A stretch of 64,000 bases of DNA from Brachionus manjavacas (taxonomy: Eukaryota; Rotifera; Eurotatoria; Ploima; Brachionidae). The notes below the pieces were generated by a model. It was not told the DNA's origin. It saw nothing but the letters and a program-made list of their open reading frames with translations, and made no database searches. The position numbers and the translations under genes were made by a program. The DNA lies in the NCBI GenBank assembly GCA_019054805.1, contig JAHQIY010000005.1:1347501-1411500 (forward strand), given 5' to 3'. This document shows positions 35,601 to 46,494 of this stretch, piece after piece (positions within the stretch are counted from its first letter, which is position 1; every line of letters starts with the position of its first letter).

Positions 35601-38600
35601 TTTGAGTTGAATTTACCATACAAAATCCGCATCAAAATTGGCAACAATTTTTGCCTATGATCAGTATGAATTACTCCCGAAGACTCGTCTAGATTAAAAA
35701 TAACCAGTTCGTGACGGAAATGTTTTCCTTCAAGCAGCTTTTCCAAGTGTTCTCGGTATGGCTTAACATATTCGTATTGGTACGTGTACAAACAGCTAAG
35801 TGCCGATTTTTGAACTGATGAATCATAATGGCATAAAAGCTTTTTAATTACATTAATTGATTAAAAAATAAAATTTTATCAAAATTTTTTTTTAAAGTTA
35901 CATTTAGATACAGATTACGCAAATTTTCTTCCTGATGCCACGATTTAGGCGAGGTAAATTTGGCAAAAATGTCCAAAAAAGTGCACAAGTGTCTTAAAGT
36001 CGAAGATTACATTTGTTTTAAAATTTAGAATAAAAATTCAATTTGTTTACTTATTGAGTAATTTTTTGTTAAAATACTTTTCTTTTGATAATTTGTCATT
36101 CGATTTATCTAAAACAAAAAATGGTCTTTATTTAACAAAAAAAAAGCGCCTGGTTAGTTTTAGCGGGCAAGCATTTCCAAGTAGTCAAGTCAACTCATTT
36201 TATCCAAGTAAAAAATAAAAAATAAAAAAAAATTTAAAATGAATTAATTATTTTTTAGGTCCTGTGTTTTGTTTTTTTTTAGTATGAAACGTAAAAACTT
36301 TGAAAAGCTGTCTACGTGGTCGCCAAGACCGTATCAGCCGCGTAATTTTTATCGGCTCGAAAAATCCTATTTGGCGCAAGTACGCGATGCCCTAAGATTT
36401 TCAATAGAGAACGAACTAGTGGACCAAGTCAAGGAAATTTTGCAAACAAATAAATTTGTAGCCTATGCACAGCCATTTCCAAGATTCAAGGGCTTAAAAA
36501 AGTTCAAAGCTATCAAAGAAATAGACTGGTCTTTACTGTATCTGGACAGCGACTCAAAGGACAATTGTCTTCATTACGCTGCCAGACTGGGCAAAACCGG
36601 TCTGATCGACACCATTTTGGACTCGGTTAAATTTGAAGTGAATGCCCGTAACCCCAAAGATGATCAGAACACAGCCTTGTCAATTGCATGTGACGTTGGA
36701 TGGCTAGACACTGTCAAAGTACTGATCTCGCGTGGTTCAGACGTCAACTATGAAAATTCCAAGAACAAAACACCGCTCATTCTAGCTACTGAACTTATCT
36801 ATCCGTACGACTCTCAATTGGCAAAGCTGCTAATTAGCAACGGTGCTCTGGTCAATCACCAGACCAGATCGGGAAACACAGCACTATTAAGTGCGTCCAA
36901 ATTTGGAAATTATGAACTTATTGAGCTTTTGATTAGAGCTAACTCGAATGTTAATTGTAAATTTTCCGATGGAGCTACAGCTTTAATGCGAGCATGCTAT
37001 TACAACTACCCGGACATTGTGGAACTTTTGCTTGAAAACAACGCAAATGTAGAGGCCAAGAATCTGAGAAAAGAAAGCGCTTTGTATATAGCCTCATTTC
37101 GAGGCTACATGGACATTGTCGAAAGCCTGGTCTCAAAACATAGAGCTGATGTCAACAGCGAGGATATTGACGGTGATACACCTTTATCGGTTGCCTGCTA
37201 TGAAGACAAACCAGATGTGGTCAAGTTTTTGCTGAGCAAAGGCGGTATGGTAAACAAAAAAGGCATTCGTGGTGACACACCTTTGCATATAGCAGTGGCT
37301 AATTGTTCCAATGATGTGGTAATTATGCTTTTAGATTATGGCGCTGATCCAGATAACATTAATAATGATCTAGAAACTCCACTCCACATTACCATCAAAC
37401 ATGGTTACAAGGACATTTTGCAAACACTGCTCAAGAGTTGCAGAAATTTGGACCAAGCATCCATTTTAGGTGGCAGAACCGCTTTCAAATACTTGATGGA
37501 GAATTTTAGTGTTGAAAAGCTAAAGATGGCTATCGATTTAATCAGAGCTGGATGTGATGTAAATAAAGGCTTTTCTGGCTCGATCGAAAATCGAGGCTAT
37601 GACATTACCATCGACTCGCCATTTGAACATATTTTCAAGTTGGCCAAGAGCAAGTTTCGTTTTGTTCATCAAATAAATCTATTTGGCGATTTAGATAGAA
37701 AAGATGAGTCTGGCTTGAGCCATATCGGAATAAGATTTTTGGCAAGATTGGTTAATTTACTGATAAAAGCGGGATATAAACTAAACAGAAATGATTTTTT
37801 TTTGTACGAAAACTCATGGATGAAGGACTATTTAGTTGAGAATGGGGTTAATTTTAGCCAAATGATTAGTCTTGCCGATTTGTGTAGAGTTCGTATAAGG
37901 AGTATTGCTAAAAAACCTTTGGATGAAAGTGTTGATAGTTTGGATGTGCCCGAAAGTTTGAAAGATTTTTTAAAATTTTTTTAAAGTTACCTTTTATGTA
38001 TTTTTTTGTCAAGTCATCATACGATATTGATAAGAGTCGATTCTCTTCTCTGTAGTATTCATTACTTTTTTTTGATAAATAAAAAATTTTTAATTTTGTA
38101 TTTTTAAAAAGGATATTTATTTTTTTATTAATTAAATGAAAACTGATTTTTTAAATGTTATTTAAAAATTTTTTATTTACTGGTATAGGCATATTTTTCT
38201 CGTTCATTAATCGAAACATTAAGAAAAATGCTTACTGTTGGAAATATTGAAATGTATAATTTTGCTTTTGTGAAATCTCTTGTGATTTAGATTAAAAAAA
38301 TTAAATAAAAAAGAACAATTGATACAAAATGTCTGCAATTAGTTTAATGTTTATTTAGAAATAAAATTATTGATCGTAAAAGTTTAACATGTTCGATTTT
38401 TGCAGCAATATTTTTATTAAATCAAATTCAAATTTTTTTACGCTGTTTTTACATTTTTTATAAATGTTCTAAATTTTAAAGTACTAATATTTTTAATTTA
38501 ACATTTTTAAATGGTTTTCTGCAAAATTTCAAAGAAAGAAAATATTTTTAATTTAAAATTTTAAAAATATTAAAAATCAAGCCAAGTTTTGACTAGAATT

Positions 38601-41600
38601 TTTTAAAGCTAATTTTCATTTTTAGATTTCGCTGCAAAAGTTAAAAAAGTCACTTTCATTATTCTTAAATTACTTCCGATTTTCAGACTTTTTAAGTTTT
38701 AATTTAAAAAATTGCATTTTAAAATAGCAAAAATTTAAAACGACTGAGTCTGTTTTTTATTTTTAAAAAGATTTATTCAAATTTACAAAACAGAATTACT
38801 CGAGAATATTACACCTCTGGTGTTATGAAAGAGACTTAATTTAAAAAATTTTTTAGTCTCAACATTAATATTATCTTAAAAATTTAAATGGTTCTTAAAA
38901 AAATTTCATTTTGATCTTGAAAAATAAAGCTAAATTAGAATCCTTCTTATAAAGCTATTTCTGGATACTACCACGCAGATAAAAAATTGAAAAGCTTCAT
39001 TTATCTTGAGAGAATATCTAATAATTTCCTAATCAAATAAATCATAATTTTACCAAAAATGATCATCAAAAAAAAATTTTTACATCAAAATTGAATTTTT
39101 ATCATCAAAAATATTTTTTTACAACAAATAAAAATTAAATTAACAAAATATTTTTTAAAGAACAATTATTTTTTTGAGGGACCAGCAAAAACTGGAAAAA
39201 CTGGAAAATTGAGTTGGTGGAAGAAAGAAATCATAATAGACCTAAAATTGTCAAAAATGCTTTAAAATGAGTTTTTTTTCATTTTATATTTTAATTGATT
39301 ATGATTTAAATAATTTTTTAATTAATGACGAAAAAAATTTTTAAATATCTTTTATACTAATTTAAATTTACTAAATTTTCAAGTATTGATGATGAATTTT
39401 TTAATGGACGTATATTTTTTTTTTCAATAAATTTAAATAGTTTTGGTGATAAAAATAAAATTAATTTGATGATAAATTTTATTTTTTTGATGATCAATTG
39501 GTTTTGTGAAGTTTAGTACAAAAGAACAGAATAAAGTGTAAACAATTAAATAACTTTTTTCTTAAAGTTTAAAAATTAGTTCTGTAGATGCAACATTCAA
39601 AGTTGCATCAACTGTCTAAGTCTGCTAATTGCAAAATCTCTGCAAAATGAACTACGCTCGATTATATTGAAATTTATTTTCTGCAATTTTAGCAGATCTT
39701 GATATTTGATGCAACTTTGAATGCTGCGCTCTGTTGCACTCACATGACTAATTTTTTAACTTTTAGAAAAAAAATTATTTAATTTTTTTTCACTTTGTTC
39801 TGTTCTTTTTATCAATCTGTTCTGAATTTCACAGAACCTGATTAATTTTAAATAATTGAAGATATAATAAATGCCACCCTTATCTTAATAGTATTTTCAT
39901 TCAAAAAACCATTTTCCCAAGCCTTATAAATAGCTTTAGTTATAAATAAATATTATAAGAAAAAACTGCTCCATGAATGATGAAATATAATATGAAATAT
40001 TTTTTCGAATTTTTGGTGCAAAATTCCTTGAAAAAAGGCGTCAAATTAGAATTCGATTTGAGAATTTGAAAAAAAATTGTACCTTTTCATAAATACCAAG
40101 AATATTAATTAAAAAATAATTATTCGCTTTCTTAAAATAAATTTAGAATATTCGTGAACATAAGACCAGATCATGGCTTTTGGGATACAAATTTATTTAA
40201 GATTGATTTTTAGAATTTTAGAATTAAACACTTACCTCATAAATCTGAAGAATAACGGAACCAAAACTTTGGTTTTTGATTCACATATCTGCGCAAAGCT
40301 TTGCATCGATTTACACAACAAAAATCTATTATTCATATAATCAATGGATTCTGCATTTCCAAGTCTAGATTTGTCTAAATATTTCATCAGATCAAACTGG
40401 TCGACTTTTTTTTCCGTGTTTTCAGATCTTCGACACGCTTGCCCCTTTGACTCAATTCTATGGGTTAAATCAACCAGAAAATCATAGAAGATATTCCAAA
40501 AATCATTCTGCTTCATCGAATTCGCATATGAAACAATCATTTGAACAGTCGGGTCCCAGAACAACTTAAAATTTTCGTACAACAGACCAAAGATATATCG
40601 CAATGGCACCTCTTCAGTCAGCTCGTTATCAACCAATTTTTTGCTCACTATAGGGTCCAATTTTTGCAAATAATAAATTTTCTGTCTGTACTCATCCAAG
40701 CTTGCCGCAGTCAGCTCAATCTTCAAACACTGATCCAGCAAATTTTCATTATCTTCATTCACCGCCAGGCCACTGTGTTTCAATAAGGCGGACAATAAAA
40801 ATAAAGAATTAATTCGGCATTCACTAAATGAAGATGATAGCTCAGATTTTAAGTGTCCAGTCAATGGTCTCAATGAATCGAAATCGTTTTCATTGTCATA
40901 AGAATATCTAAGCGCTTGTAGCAAGTGTTTTGAGCTTAAATCAATTGAATCTACATCATAGTTAATTATTTGCTTTAATTTAAGATTATTTTTTGCTTCG
41001 TTTAATTTAAGAACAAGTTCTACGATTGATTTTTGACACGACACTTTGGAACATATGCTCAGAGACCAAATTGTCAGGCTCAATAAATAGCAATTAAGCT
41101 CAAAATTGGTTAATTTTTTATCTTCAAAATTATCCATGTTCATTTCATGTTCCAAAGTTTGCATCAGTTTATTTGCCAGTTGGTTTAAATTTTCCAAGTT
41201 TGAGTTTTTACCCAGAATGAAATTGGAAATTAAAATTTTTATCATCAATTCCACATTTTCTACATTTTTTGTCTCTTTGTTTAAAAACTCGTCCAAACGT
41301 TTGGCCAATTCTGAATCCAAAAACAGTTTGTCACTTTTGAATAAACGGTTTAGAGTTGTTAAACCTTTGATTTGAATAAAATTCTCAATTTTATCTTCAG
41401 CTAAAGTCTCAGTGGCATGGTTTGGTTCGAGAATTTTTTTTTGTCTTAGCAAATACTCCGCTAATAGAGTCAGAAAACAATTTTCAATTTGGTTATTCGG
41501 CTGACAGTTGGTTTTTATTTGATTGTCAAAATAGGAAATCAAATTCGGAAAGATGTTCTAAAAATTCACAATTTTGAACTAAAAAAAAAATTAAGTTATG

Positions 41601-43006
41601 AACTTACAGTTTCAAAAAATGGATAGTCAAATAGAGCTCTGGTCAAGTCGGATACAAGTTGGTAGCCAAATTTGACTTGGTATAATTTATTTGGAAGAAT
41701 GTTTATTTTTTCAATGGGAAATTTGATATTCTCGCTCATTAGGACAAGATTGGCTAAATTAAAAAAATGTTTGGTAAAATCTGTCGAAACTTGAGTGCTG
41801 TCTATTTCTATTTGTGCTAATTTAATCATGTTGTCCAAGAGAAAGTCTAGATTGTTGACCAGATAACAATTTTTTGATTCAAGGAAAATTTCTAACAACC
41901 GTAAAATAAAAGTTAATTTTTTTTTGTTTTCAATGCTTTCATCAATTGCTTTCTAAATAAAAAATTAATCAAAAAATTCTTTATTTTATTCTCTGCTTAC
42001 ATAGAAACAAGTCCAAACAATGGTAGAGTGCTCTTTTTTGGTAAAATCGGCCATGCTTTGGACAGTTTTTCCAATACACCTGAAAATAAGTTCATTTTTT
42101 TGCTCATTTTCAAAAAAATTGAGCTTGTTAAGCAGAATTTGGAAGGAAAACTCGGTACAAGTATTAAACTGATGTTTAATGCCTCTGAACATTTCGAATA
42201 CTAAGCGTCCTATGCCACTGATTTCTTCAGGGTGCTCAATCAAACGTTTGGTCAACAGGAAATCGAAGAGCTCATTTTTATCCTGGATTTTTCGCATCAA
42301 AAAGGCAAAACTCTCAGCAGCAAAATTTCTTATATAGAATTTTCGCGACTCGTCGAATAGAGGCGAGTAGAGATCGTAGACTGTATGCAAGTCTTTGAGC
42401 ATGTAGCGCCACAAGAACTTGAATAAATATGACAATGTTTGAAAAGCCCATTCTAAAATTTCCGTATTTTGAGTATCCAAAAGTTTAATGATGCTTTTGA
42501 AAATATCCGGAAAGTAAAAATAATAATCGCTTTGAAGATCTCTGGCCAATTGAGCTGTAAGACTTTGGTAAAATAGAATATAAAAATTTCAAATAATTTC
42601 TTTGTTTTTATTTAACTTTACTCTAAAATTGGTTGAAGAGACAGTTCATTCGCTTTTGCGATAAACTCTTTCAGTGTTTCAATCAAATGTTCCTTGTGGT
42701 AAATTAGCAAGGCCAAAGTTTGACATTTTGACTTAATTTTGTTGGTGAATTCATCTAAAATTTTATTTATATCACATTTATTGACTAGCTATTTGAGCAA
42801 AGAATGTTACAGAAGACTCCAGTATAGTTAAGATCGACCCATTTTTCCAGACATTGGTAAAAGTATGTCTCAGTTTCTTCGGGTTTTTGCTGAAAGCGAT
42901 TTATTTTTTTTGTTACATCTACACTAATGTTCGCCAGGCGCTCATTGAGTGTCTGAAACCTGTACGAATTTTCGGTTTTGTGATGTCTTGATTTAGTTTG
43001 AACCAT
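23682..43006 (-). CDS. UTP20: UTP20, small-subunit processome component, complete, 11 exons
   Basis: UTP20 is the very large HEAT-repeat scaffold of the nucleolar U3 snoRNP/SSU processome and is needed for 18S rRNA maturation. Exons (minus strand, 5' to 3'): 42811-43006, 42622-42754, 42001-42562, 41608-41952, 40236-41557, 36051-36125, 35902-35992, 35084-35839, 29950-32649, 26687-27700, 23682-24653. All introns are GT-AG and all phases agree, giving 8166 nt or 2721 aa, close to the animal family length of about 2800. Family blocks seen: KTENSYRFQTLNERL at the N-terminus, NFAAESFAFLMRK in exon 3, HRQKLLPILMRILYGKF in exon 8, DFFENIKHIQMHRRARALK and KGYQVHVL-like in exon 9, GRESAIEMLATMFSSFP in exon 10. 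A Lys/Arg-rich C-terminus fits nucleolar targeting. Six introns are 48-62 nt; the other four (2.0-4.1 kb) carry mobile DNA or a nested gene. Exon 6 (75 nt) rests on phase and frame fit and is the least certain. Confidence 0.95.
24654..26686 (-). other. UTP20 intron 10 with E150 copy B
   Basis: A 2.0-kb intron. Apart from E150 copy B it holds an inverted 14-bp pair CCTAAAATGCGGAA (24,835-24,848 and near 25,433-25,446) surrounded by repeated CGGAA words. These may be the arms of an old DNA element beginning near CAGAGTTGTTACTCGC at 24,765. No target duplication was found. Confidence 0.45.
25962..26108 (-). repeat. Conserved ~150-bp element E150, copy B
   Basis: Inverse of 4937-5087. It lies in UTP20 intron 10 in the same orientation as that gene. 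Its 3' part can fold into GTCCC...TATCC-TTTA-GGATA...GGGAC, a stronger version of the hairpin in copy A. The conserved core (ATTGCGGTGTAGATGATCAA) is identical in both copies. Confidence 0.6.
27880..27950 (+). repeat. 3' tail of a retroelement with TAT/ATT microsatellite
   Basis: Two adjacent stem-loops (GGAG...CTCC and AGCAAG-CTAG-TCTTGCT) are followed by an ATT tandem run. Trinucleotide tails after hairpins are typical of CR1/L2-group LINE 3' ends and SINEs that use them. The similar trinucleotide tails at 33,140-33,175 and 52,540-52,560 follow recognisable LINE C-termini. It lies in UTP20 intron 9. Confidence 0.45.
28681..29059. mobile_element. Mariner-type MITE, 379 bp, TA duplication
   Basis: The left end CAGTGCTGGAAATTAATTTG and the right end CAAGTTAATTTCCGGTACTG are inverted with few mismatches, about 23 bp. 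The dinucleotide TA flanks both sides (28,679-28,680 and 29,060-29,061), as in Tc1/mariner insertions. The interior repeats GATATCA-like words on both sides of a central core (28,774-28,897). That core recurs at 63,878-64,000. No transposase is encoded. It lies in UTP20 intron 9. Confidence 0.82.
32725..33175 (+). pseudogene. CR1/L2-like LINE 3' fragment in UTP20 intron 8
   Basis: Read on the plus strand with breaks, it gives the conserved LINE RT tail: LGLKSLEDRRL, KIINGFEKINLLNG-like, then TNRVVSKWNNLSQDSV and SKSINSFKSRIDND. After the stop there is a short 3' UTR and a TAC-rich trinucleotide tail (33,138-33,170). It is antisense to UTP20. 5'-truncated and inactive. Confidence 0.78.
33279..33484. 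repeat. Partial copy of MITE at 39,501-39,837
   Basis: Shares TTGATATTTGATGCAACTTT, a GAATG...GCGCT block, and the terminal part GAATT-CACA-AAAC with the right half of the element in intron 5. Most of the left arm is missing. Located in UTP20 intron 8. Confidence 0.55.
34355..34655 (+). pseudogene. Tc1/mariner-type (DDE_3) transposase C-terminal fragment
   Basis: A frame reads SLDFMIVNSVDYVDKVDDPA followed by NLPEV. After a frame break it continues with VEDFWSILRGKVYEDGWEAK and then VQTLMKGVKSWID. The order N-(P)NLPE-(R)PIEDFW-...-KVY..GW.AK is the end of IS630/Tc1-type DDE_3 transposases. The catalytic region upstream is missing. It lies in UTP20 intron 8, antisense to the gene. Confidence 0.7.
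36284..37984 (+). CDS. Ankyrin-repeat SOCS-box (ASB-like) protein, nested in UTP20 intron 5
   Basis: A single-exon gene of 566 aa on the strand opposite to its host UTP20. Residues about 90-400 form roughly nine ankyrin repeats; good examples are DGATALMRACYYNYPDIVEL and GDTPLHIAVANCSNDVVIML. The last ~40 residues look like a SOCS box: SLADLCRVRIRSIAKK (Elongin BC-binding box) then LDVPESLKDFLKF (Cul5 box, LPxPxxLxxYL-like). Family knowledge suggests a substrate receptor for a Cullin5-ElonginBC ubiquitin ligase; the substrate is unknown. I start at ATG 36,284, immediately after an acceptor-like T-run plus AG (36,281-36,282), which could take a 5' UTR exon or a spliced leader. AATAAA lies at 38,078-38,083. 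The SOCS-box call is the uncertain part; the ankyrin call is firm. Confidence 0.85.
   Translation: MKRKNFEKLSTWSPRPYQPRNFYRLEKSYLAQVRDALRFSIENELVDQVKEILQTNKFVAYAQPFPRFKGLKKFKAIKEIDWSLLYLDSDSKDNCLHYAARLGKTGLIDTILDSVKFEVNARNPKDDQNTALSIACDVGWLDTVKVLISRGSDVNYENSKNKTPLILATELIYPYDSQLAKLLISNGALVNHQTRSGNTALLSASKFGNYELIELLIRANSNVNCKFSDGATALMRACYYNYPDIVELLLENNANVEAKNLRKESALYIASFRGYMDIVESLVSKHRADVNSEDIDGDTPLSVACYEDKPDVVKFLLSKGGMVNKKGIRGDTPLHIAVANCSNDVVIMLLDYGADPDNINNDLETPLHITIKHGYKDILQTLLKSCRNLDQASILGGRTAFKYLMENFSVEKLKMAIDLIRAGCDVNKGFSGSIENRGYDITIDSPFEHIFKLAKSKFRFVHQINLFGDLDRKDESGLSHIGIRFLARLVNLLIKAGYKLNRNDFFLYENSWMKDYLVENGVNFSQMISLADLCRVRIRSIAKKPLDESVDSLDVPESLKDFLKFF
38084..39500. other. UTP20 intron 5, part without recognised content
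   Basis: A+T-rich sequence between the nested gene and a MITE. No exon of UTP20 is needed here, since exon 5 (ends 40,236) and exon 6 (starts 36,125) join in phase. Confidence 0.45.
39501..39837. mobile_element. MITE with ~150-bp inverted arms in UTP20 intron 5
   Basis: The left arm (GTTTTGTGAAGTTTAGTAC, AAGAACAGAATAAAGTG, then TTAGTTCTGTAGATGCAACA and CATTCAAAGTTGCATCAA) is inverted in the right arm (TTGATGCAACTTTGAATG-like, then TTTCACTTTGTTCTGTTCTT, ending GAATTTCACAGAAC). The element is nearly all palindrome. A clear target duplication was not found. A partial copy lies at 33,279-33,484. Confidence 0.7.
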
Positions 43007-44949
43007 TTTATAATTTTATTAATTCTAAAATTTAAAAAATATTAATTTCGAATCCATGTGCTTATATATTTGAAATATTCGTTAATTGCAAATTTTAATT
43101 TTTAATTTTTTAGAACGTTTCATTTTTAGTCTTAAAAAAAATTAAATTTTTTTCTAAACAAACCATTTAAAAAATTAAATTTTAAAATTTTGAGCTTAAG
43201 AATATTTTTTTGATGTTAAAAAGACAAAAGATTTTCTTAAATTGAATTTTTTTCAATTAGAGCTCAGGTATCGGTTGTATTTTATTAACTAGAAAAATTG
43301 AAAGTCAAAATTCACGCCTTCCAATTTTTGGATAAAAATGCTTCCTAAAGCCGGCTCCCAAGGCTTAGAGCTTCGATTTTGAAAAAGCGTTAAAGCTTCT
43401 AAAATTTACTGTCAGAATTCAGTAAGATGTATATCATATGAAATTTTATTCTCCATAGATTTTCACGTCTATCGCTGAACCATCACTTTTATTAACATGT
43501 CTTTAATGCCAAAGTGATCGACGGAATTCTTCATCCTTACGGGTGTTCAAATTAAGATTTTTTTATTTATCTATTAGATACTATTAATTCAAAAATACAA
43601 AAATTACCAGAAAGATTTTTTTGCTTACTTTTTTTCATAAATAGTATAATAAAAGATAACATAAATCCGAAGGAAACCACATACAAAAACCGAAAAAGTT
43701 ACAGTCCGAATATAAATAAATCCTCAAAAATTTTTGGTAAATTTGATCTAATCAACAACATTTACTGTGAAAACTACCTTTATTTAATTTTATATTTTTT
43801 TTTATGTAATTTTCTTATTTTTGTTTTAATATTAATAAATGGGACCATTCGGCTCGTGAGAGTCGTTGATGTGAGCCGCTCGAAAAAATTTAAACCTAAT
43901 TTTTTTTAATTTTCTAGGATTCTTTTCATATTTAAATTATTTTAAAAAAAATTAGGAATCATCTTAAAATGAGTATTGTAAGGTGTTCTTACTCGGTGAC
44001 TTAATTTAAGTTTTAAGCTAGTGTCCCTCTCCATAAAAAACTGATTAACAGTTCATTTATTCTAATTTAAATTTAAGTTTAAAACATTTTTAAAAAAATA
44101 AAATAAAAATTTGGTGTAATTATATATAAAAAAAAATCAAGATATAAAATGTAGTTGAAAAATTATAACTTTAAATACTTAAATTAAAATTTTTCGATTG
44201 TTTTTCACATTGGTTCGATTAGATTTTAAATTTTGATAATTTTGATCAAATTTGAATCTAAATATTTAGAATATTGAATATTTCTTCGAAATTTAAAATT
44301 TAAATTCAAAATCACCGATTTAATACAAAAGGTTAATGGTGTGAAGAAAAAACAGGCTTATAGGGTTTACCTCTTTTCCCTTTTTTTTTGTCAACTTTAC
44401 CACGTCCAGTTACCCAAAATTTTACCCCTCTAGCCTAGATATTATGTTTTTTTATTTCATAAATCTTTAAAAATTGGTGTTGAGCTATTTTTATTTGATT
44501 TTTTTCTCGAATAAAATTAAAACACCATTTTTTATACACAAATGATTAAGTAGCAAAAAATTTTATATAGTGGGATAGATTGATTTTTTATTTATTTTTG
44601 GTAAAAAAAAACAAATGAATGTCATCAGAAAAAATATTATATATGATTTTTCAAAGGGGTTATAATAATAATATAATAACAAAAAACATCCTTTCGAAAG
44701 TAAAGAATATTATTCTGTGAATGAAAAAGTTTTTTTTAATTTTTATTTTAAATTATGAAATCCTAAAGACTAATAGATGATTAAGGGACTTTTGAGCTTC
44801 TCGTAAAATAATGTCAAATACATGATATTTTAATGAAGTATTTTTGTTTGGTTTTTTTTGATTTTGTTTTAGAAATATATAAACGAAGCTTAGGAACAGA
44901 TTTTAGAATATTAAAATTCAAAAAAAAGATTATATAATATATTTCGGAT
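43007..44949. other. Divergent intergenic region UTP20 / STEAP
   Basis: About 1.9 kb between two genes transcribed away from each other, so it should contain both promoters, though I could not identify promoter motifs. A likely acceptor (TTTTGTTTTAG at about 44,860-44,871) lies about 80 bases upstream of the STEAP start; a short GC-richer inverted pair CGGCTC...GAGCCG is at 43,850-43,878. Confidence 0.45.
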
Positions 44950-46389
44950 ATGAGTCCAGCTAATAGAGAAAAAATAACCATCATTGGTACAGGTAATTAT
45001 GCAATTTCAATTTCGAAATTATTTTTACATCACGGTCATGAGGTTATATTTGGCAGCCGTAATCCTAATTTTAACTATTTGAAACAAAATCTTTCTGAGT
45101 ACAATGAAAGAAATTTTAATGTGTTTAGTATTGAAGATGCTTGGATGCAGTCTGAAAGTTTTATTTTCCTAGCTATTTCGGCGGATGAAACCATTTATGG
45201 AAATTTTGCCGAAAAAATTTGCCAATTATTATCTCGATCATGTAAAGAGACTAGCAAAATTATAGTAGAAATTAGCAACTGGACGGATAAAAATCAACAA
45301 ATATCAAATGCAGAGCGATTGCAGAATTTATTTAAAGATAAGCTAGATGAAAAATCTGATTTATCCAAAATAAATGTGATCAAAGCCTTTAATTTAATAA
45401 ATGCTTTTTCATTATCAAGTCCATACGAAAGTCCTACCAAAGCCAACCTAGCCAATTTGGAATTCCGGGTTCCAGTCGCTGGTGACTCCGAACCAGCTAA
45501 ACAAAAATTGATAGATTTATGTGCTCGAGTTGGTATATTGGCTTATAACTATGGTGATTTACAAGATTCTCTAAACTTGGAAACAACAAACACCACTACT
45601 TTTTCTGAATGGAAAATACCAAGTTTGATCTGTTTTGGCTTTTTGGCAGTCAATTTTATCTGGGTGTTTTTTATTTATTTTTATTTTCCTAAAAAACCTC
45701 ATTCATTTTATGAGTACTTGGCTGACTTTTCCTTATTGAGTCACACAAATAAAGTGTTGGGCTTCACAACATTAAATTTACTTGCCTATGTTTATTTTGC
45801 TTATGTAATTGCTTCAATTTATCAGCTAAAATACGGAACAAAATACCAAAATTTTCCAAGTTGGCTGGATAAATGGTTAAAAAGTCGAAAACAGCTGGGT
45901 CTATTGACATTTTTGTTAGGTACTTTTCATGCCATTGCATCTCTTTTTGTCACAAACCCTCAATATTTGAAAGATTGGCACTATAAATTGTCAAACGGTG
46001 TTGGAAGAATGACTCTAAATGGAGAACTAAATATATTAACTGGCATTACTGCGTATTTACTAATGATTATTGTAGCCCTAACGAGCATTAACTCGATAGC
46101 CAATAGCTTGAATTGGTCAGAGTGGAGATTTGTTCAAAGTAAAATGGGAATTTCTTGTTTGGCTATGGGTCTAGTACACGATACACTTATGTATTTCCGA
46201 ATATATAATGAAAAAGATGAGAATAACTATTCTTTTGTGTATCTAATTACTAGAGTCAAATTAATAGCAATCTATTTTCCATTGATAGTTTTGATTTCAA
46301 GATTTATTTTGGCTTATTGCACACCTATTAGCAAAAAATTGGAGCTAATTCGAAATGGTTCAGTAACATGTCATCAAAAAGAAAATTGA
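44950..46389 (+). CDS. STEAP-family transmembrane metalloreductase
   Basis: A 479-aa intronless protein. The N-terminal third is the F420H2:NADP+ oxidoreductase-like domain: Rossmann motif GTGNYA (residues 13-18) and FGSRNP (34-39) for NADPH. The C-terminal half has six predicted membrane helices from about residue 220. Single histidines placed for heme binding occur in LLGTFHAIASLF (His 327) and AMGLVHDTLMYF (His 410), with spacing like vertebrate STEAPs. The family transfers electrons from NADPH through FAD and heme to reduce ferric and cupric ions at cell or endosomal membranes. The length fits (vertebrate STEAP2-4 are about 460-490 aa). The start ATG follows a short 5' UTR; AATAAA is at 46,489-46,494. 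Which vertebrate paralogue is closest cannot be told from here. Confidence 0.92.
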   Translation: MSPANREKITIIGTGNYAISISKLFLHHGHEVIFGSRNPNFNYLKQNLSEYNERNFNVFSIEDAWMQSESFIFLAISADETIYGNFAEKICQLLSRSCKETSKIIVEISNWTDKNQQISNAERLQNLFKDKLDEKSDLSKINVIKAFNLINAFSLSSPYESPTKANLANLEFRVPVAGDSEPAKQKLIDLCARVGILAYNYGDLQDSLNLETTNTTTFSEWKIPSLICFGFLAVNFIWVFFIYFYFPKKPHSFYEYLADFSLLSHTNKVLGFTTLNLLAYVYFAYVIASIYQLKYGTKYQNFPSWLDKWLKSRKQLGLLTFLLGTFHAIASLFVTNPQYLKDWHYKLSNGVGRMTLNGELNILTGITAYLLMIIVALTSINSIANSLNWSEWRFVQSKMGISCLAMGLVHDTLMYFRIYNEKDENNYSFVYLITRVKLIAIYFPLIVLISRFILAYCTPISKKLELIRNGSVTCHQKEN

Positions 46390-46494
46390 TATTCATGCAT
46401 ATTGGCTCTTTTTTTAAAATTTAAAATTTAGGGTTTTTTAAGTTCATAAAATTTAGTTAAACTTTTCTAATCTAATTTATTAATAATCAATAAA

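Noticed and set aside
36269..36283. Upstream start (TTG at 36,269) for the ankyrin gene
   Set aside because: It would translate a polypyrimidine acceptor tract; ATG 36,284 right after AG is more likely.
40541..41375. Plus-strand open frames at 40,541-40,786 and 41,106-41,375
   Set aside because: Shadows of UTP20 exon 5.
43840..43880. CGGCTC...GAGCCG hairpin as a regulatory RNA element
   Set aside because: Only six base pairs with a 17-nt loop and no second copy; too weak to support.
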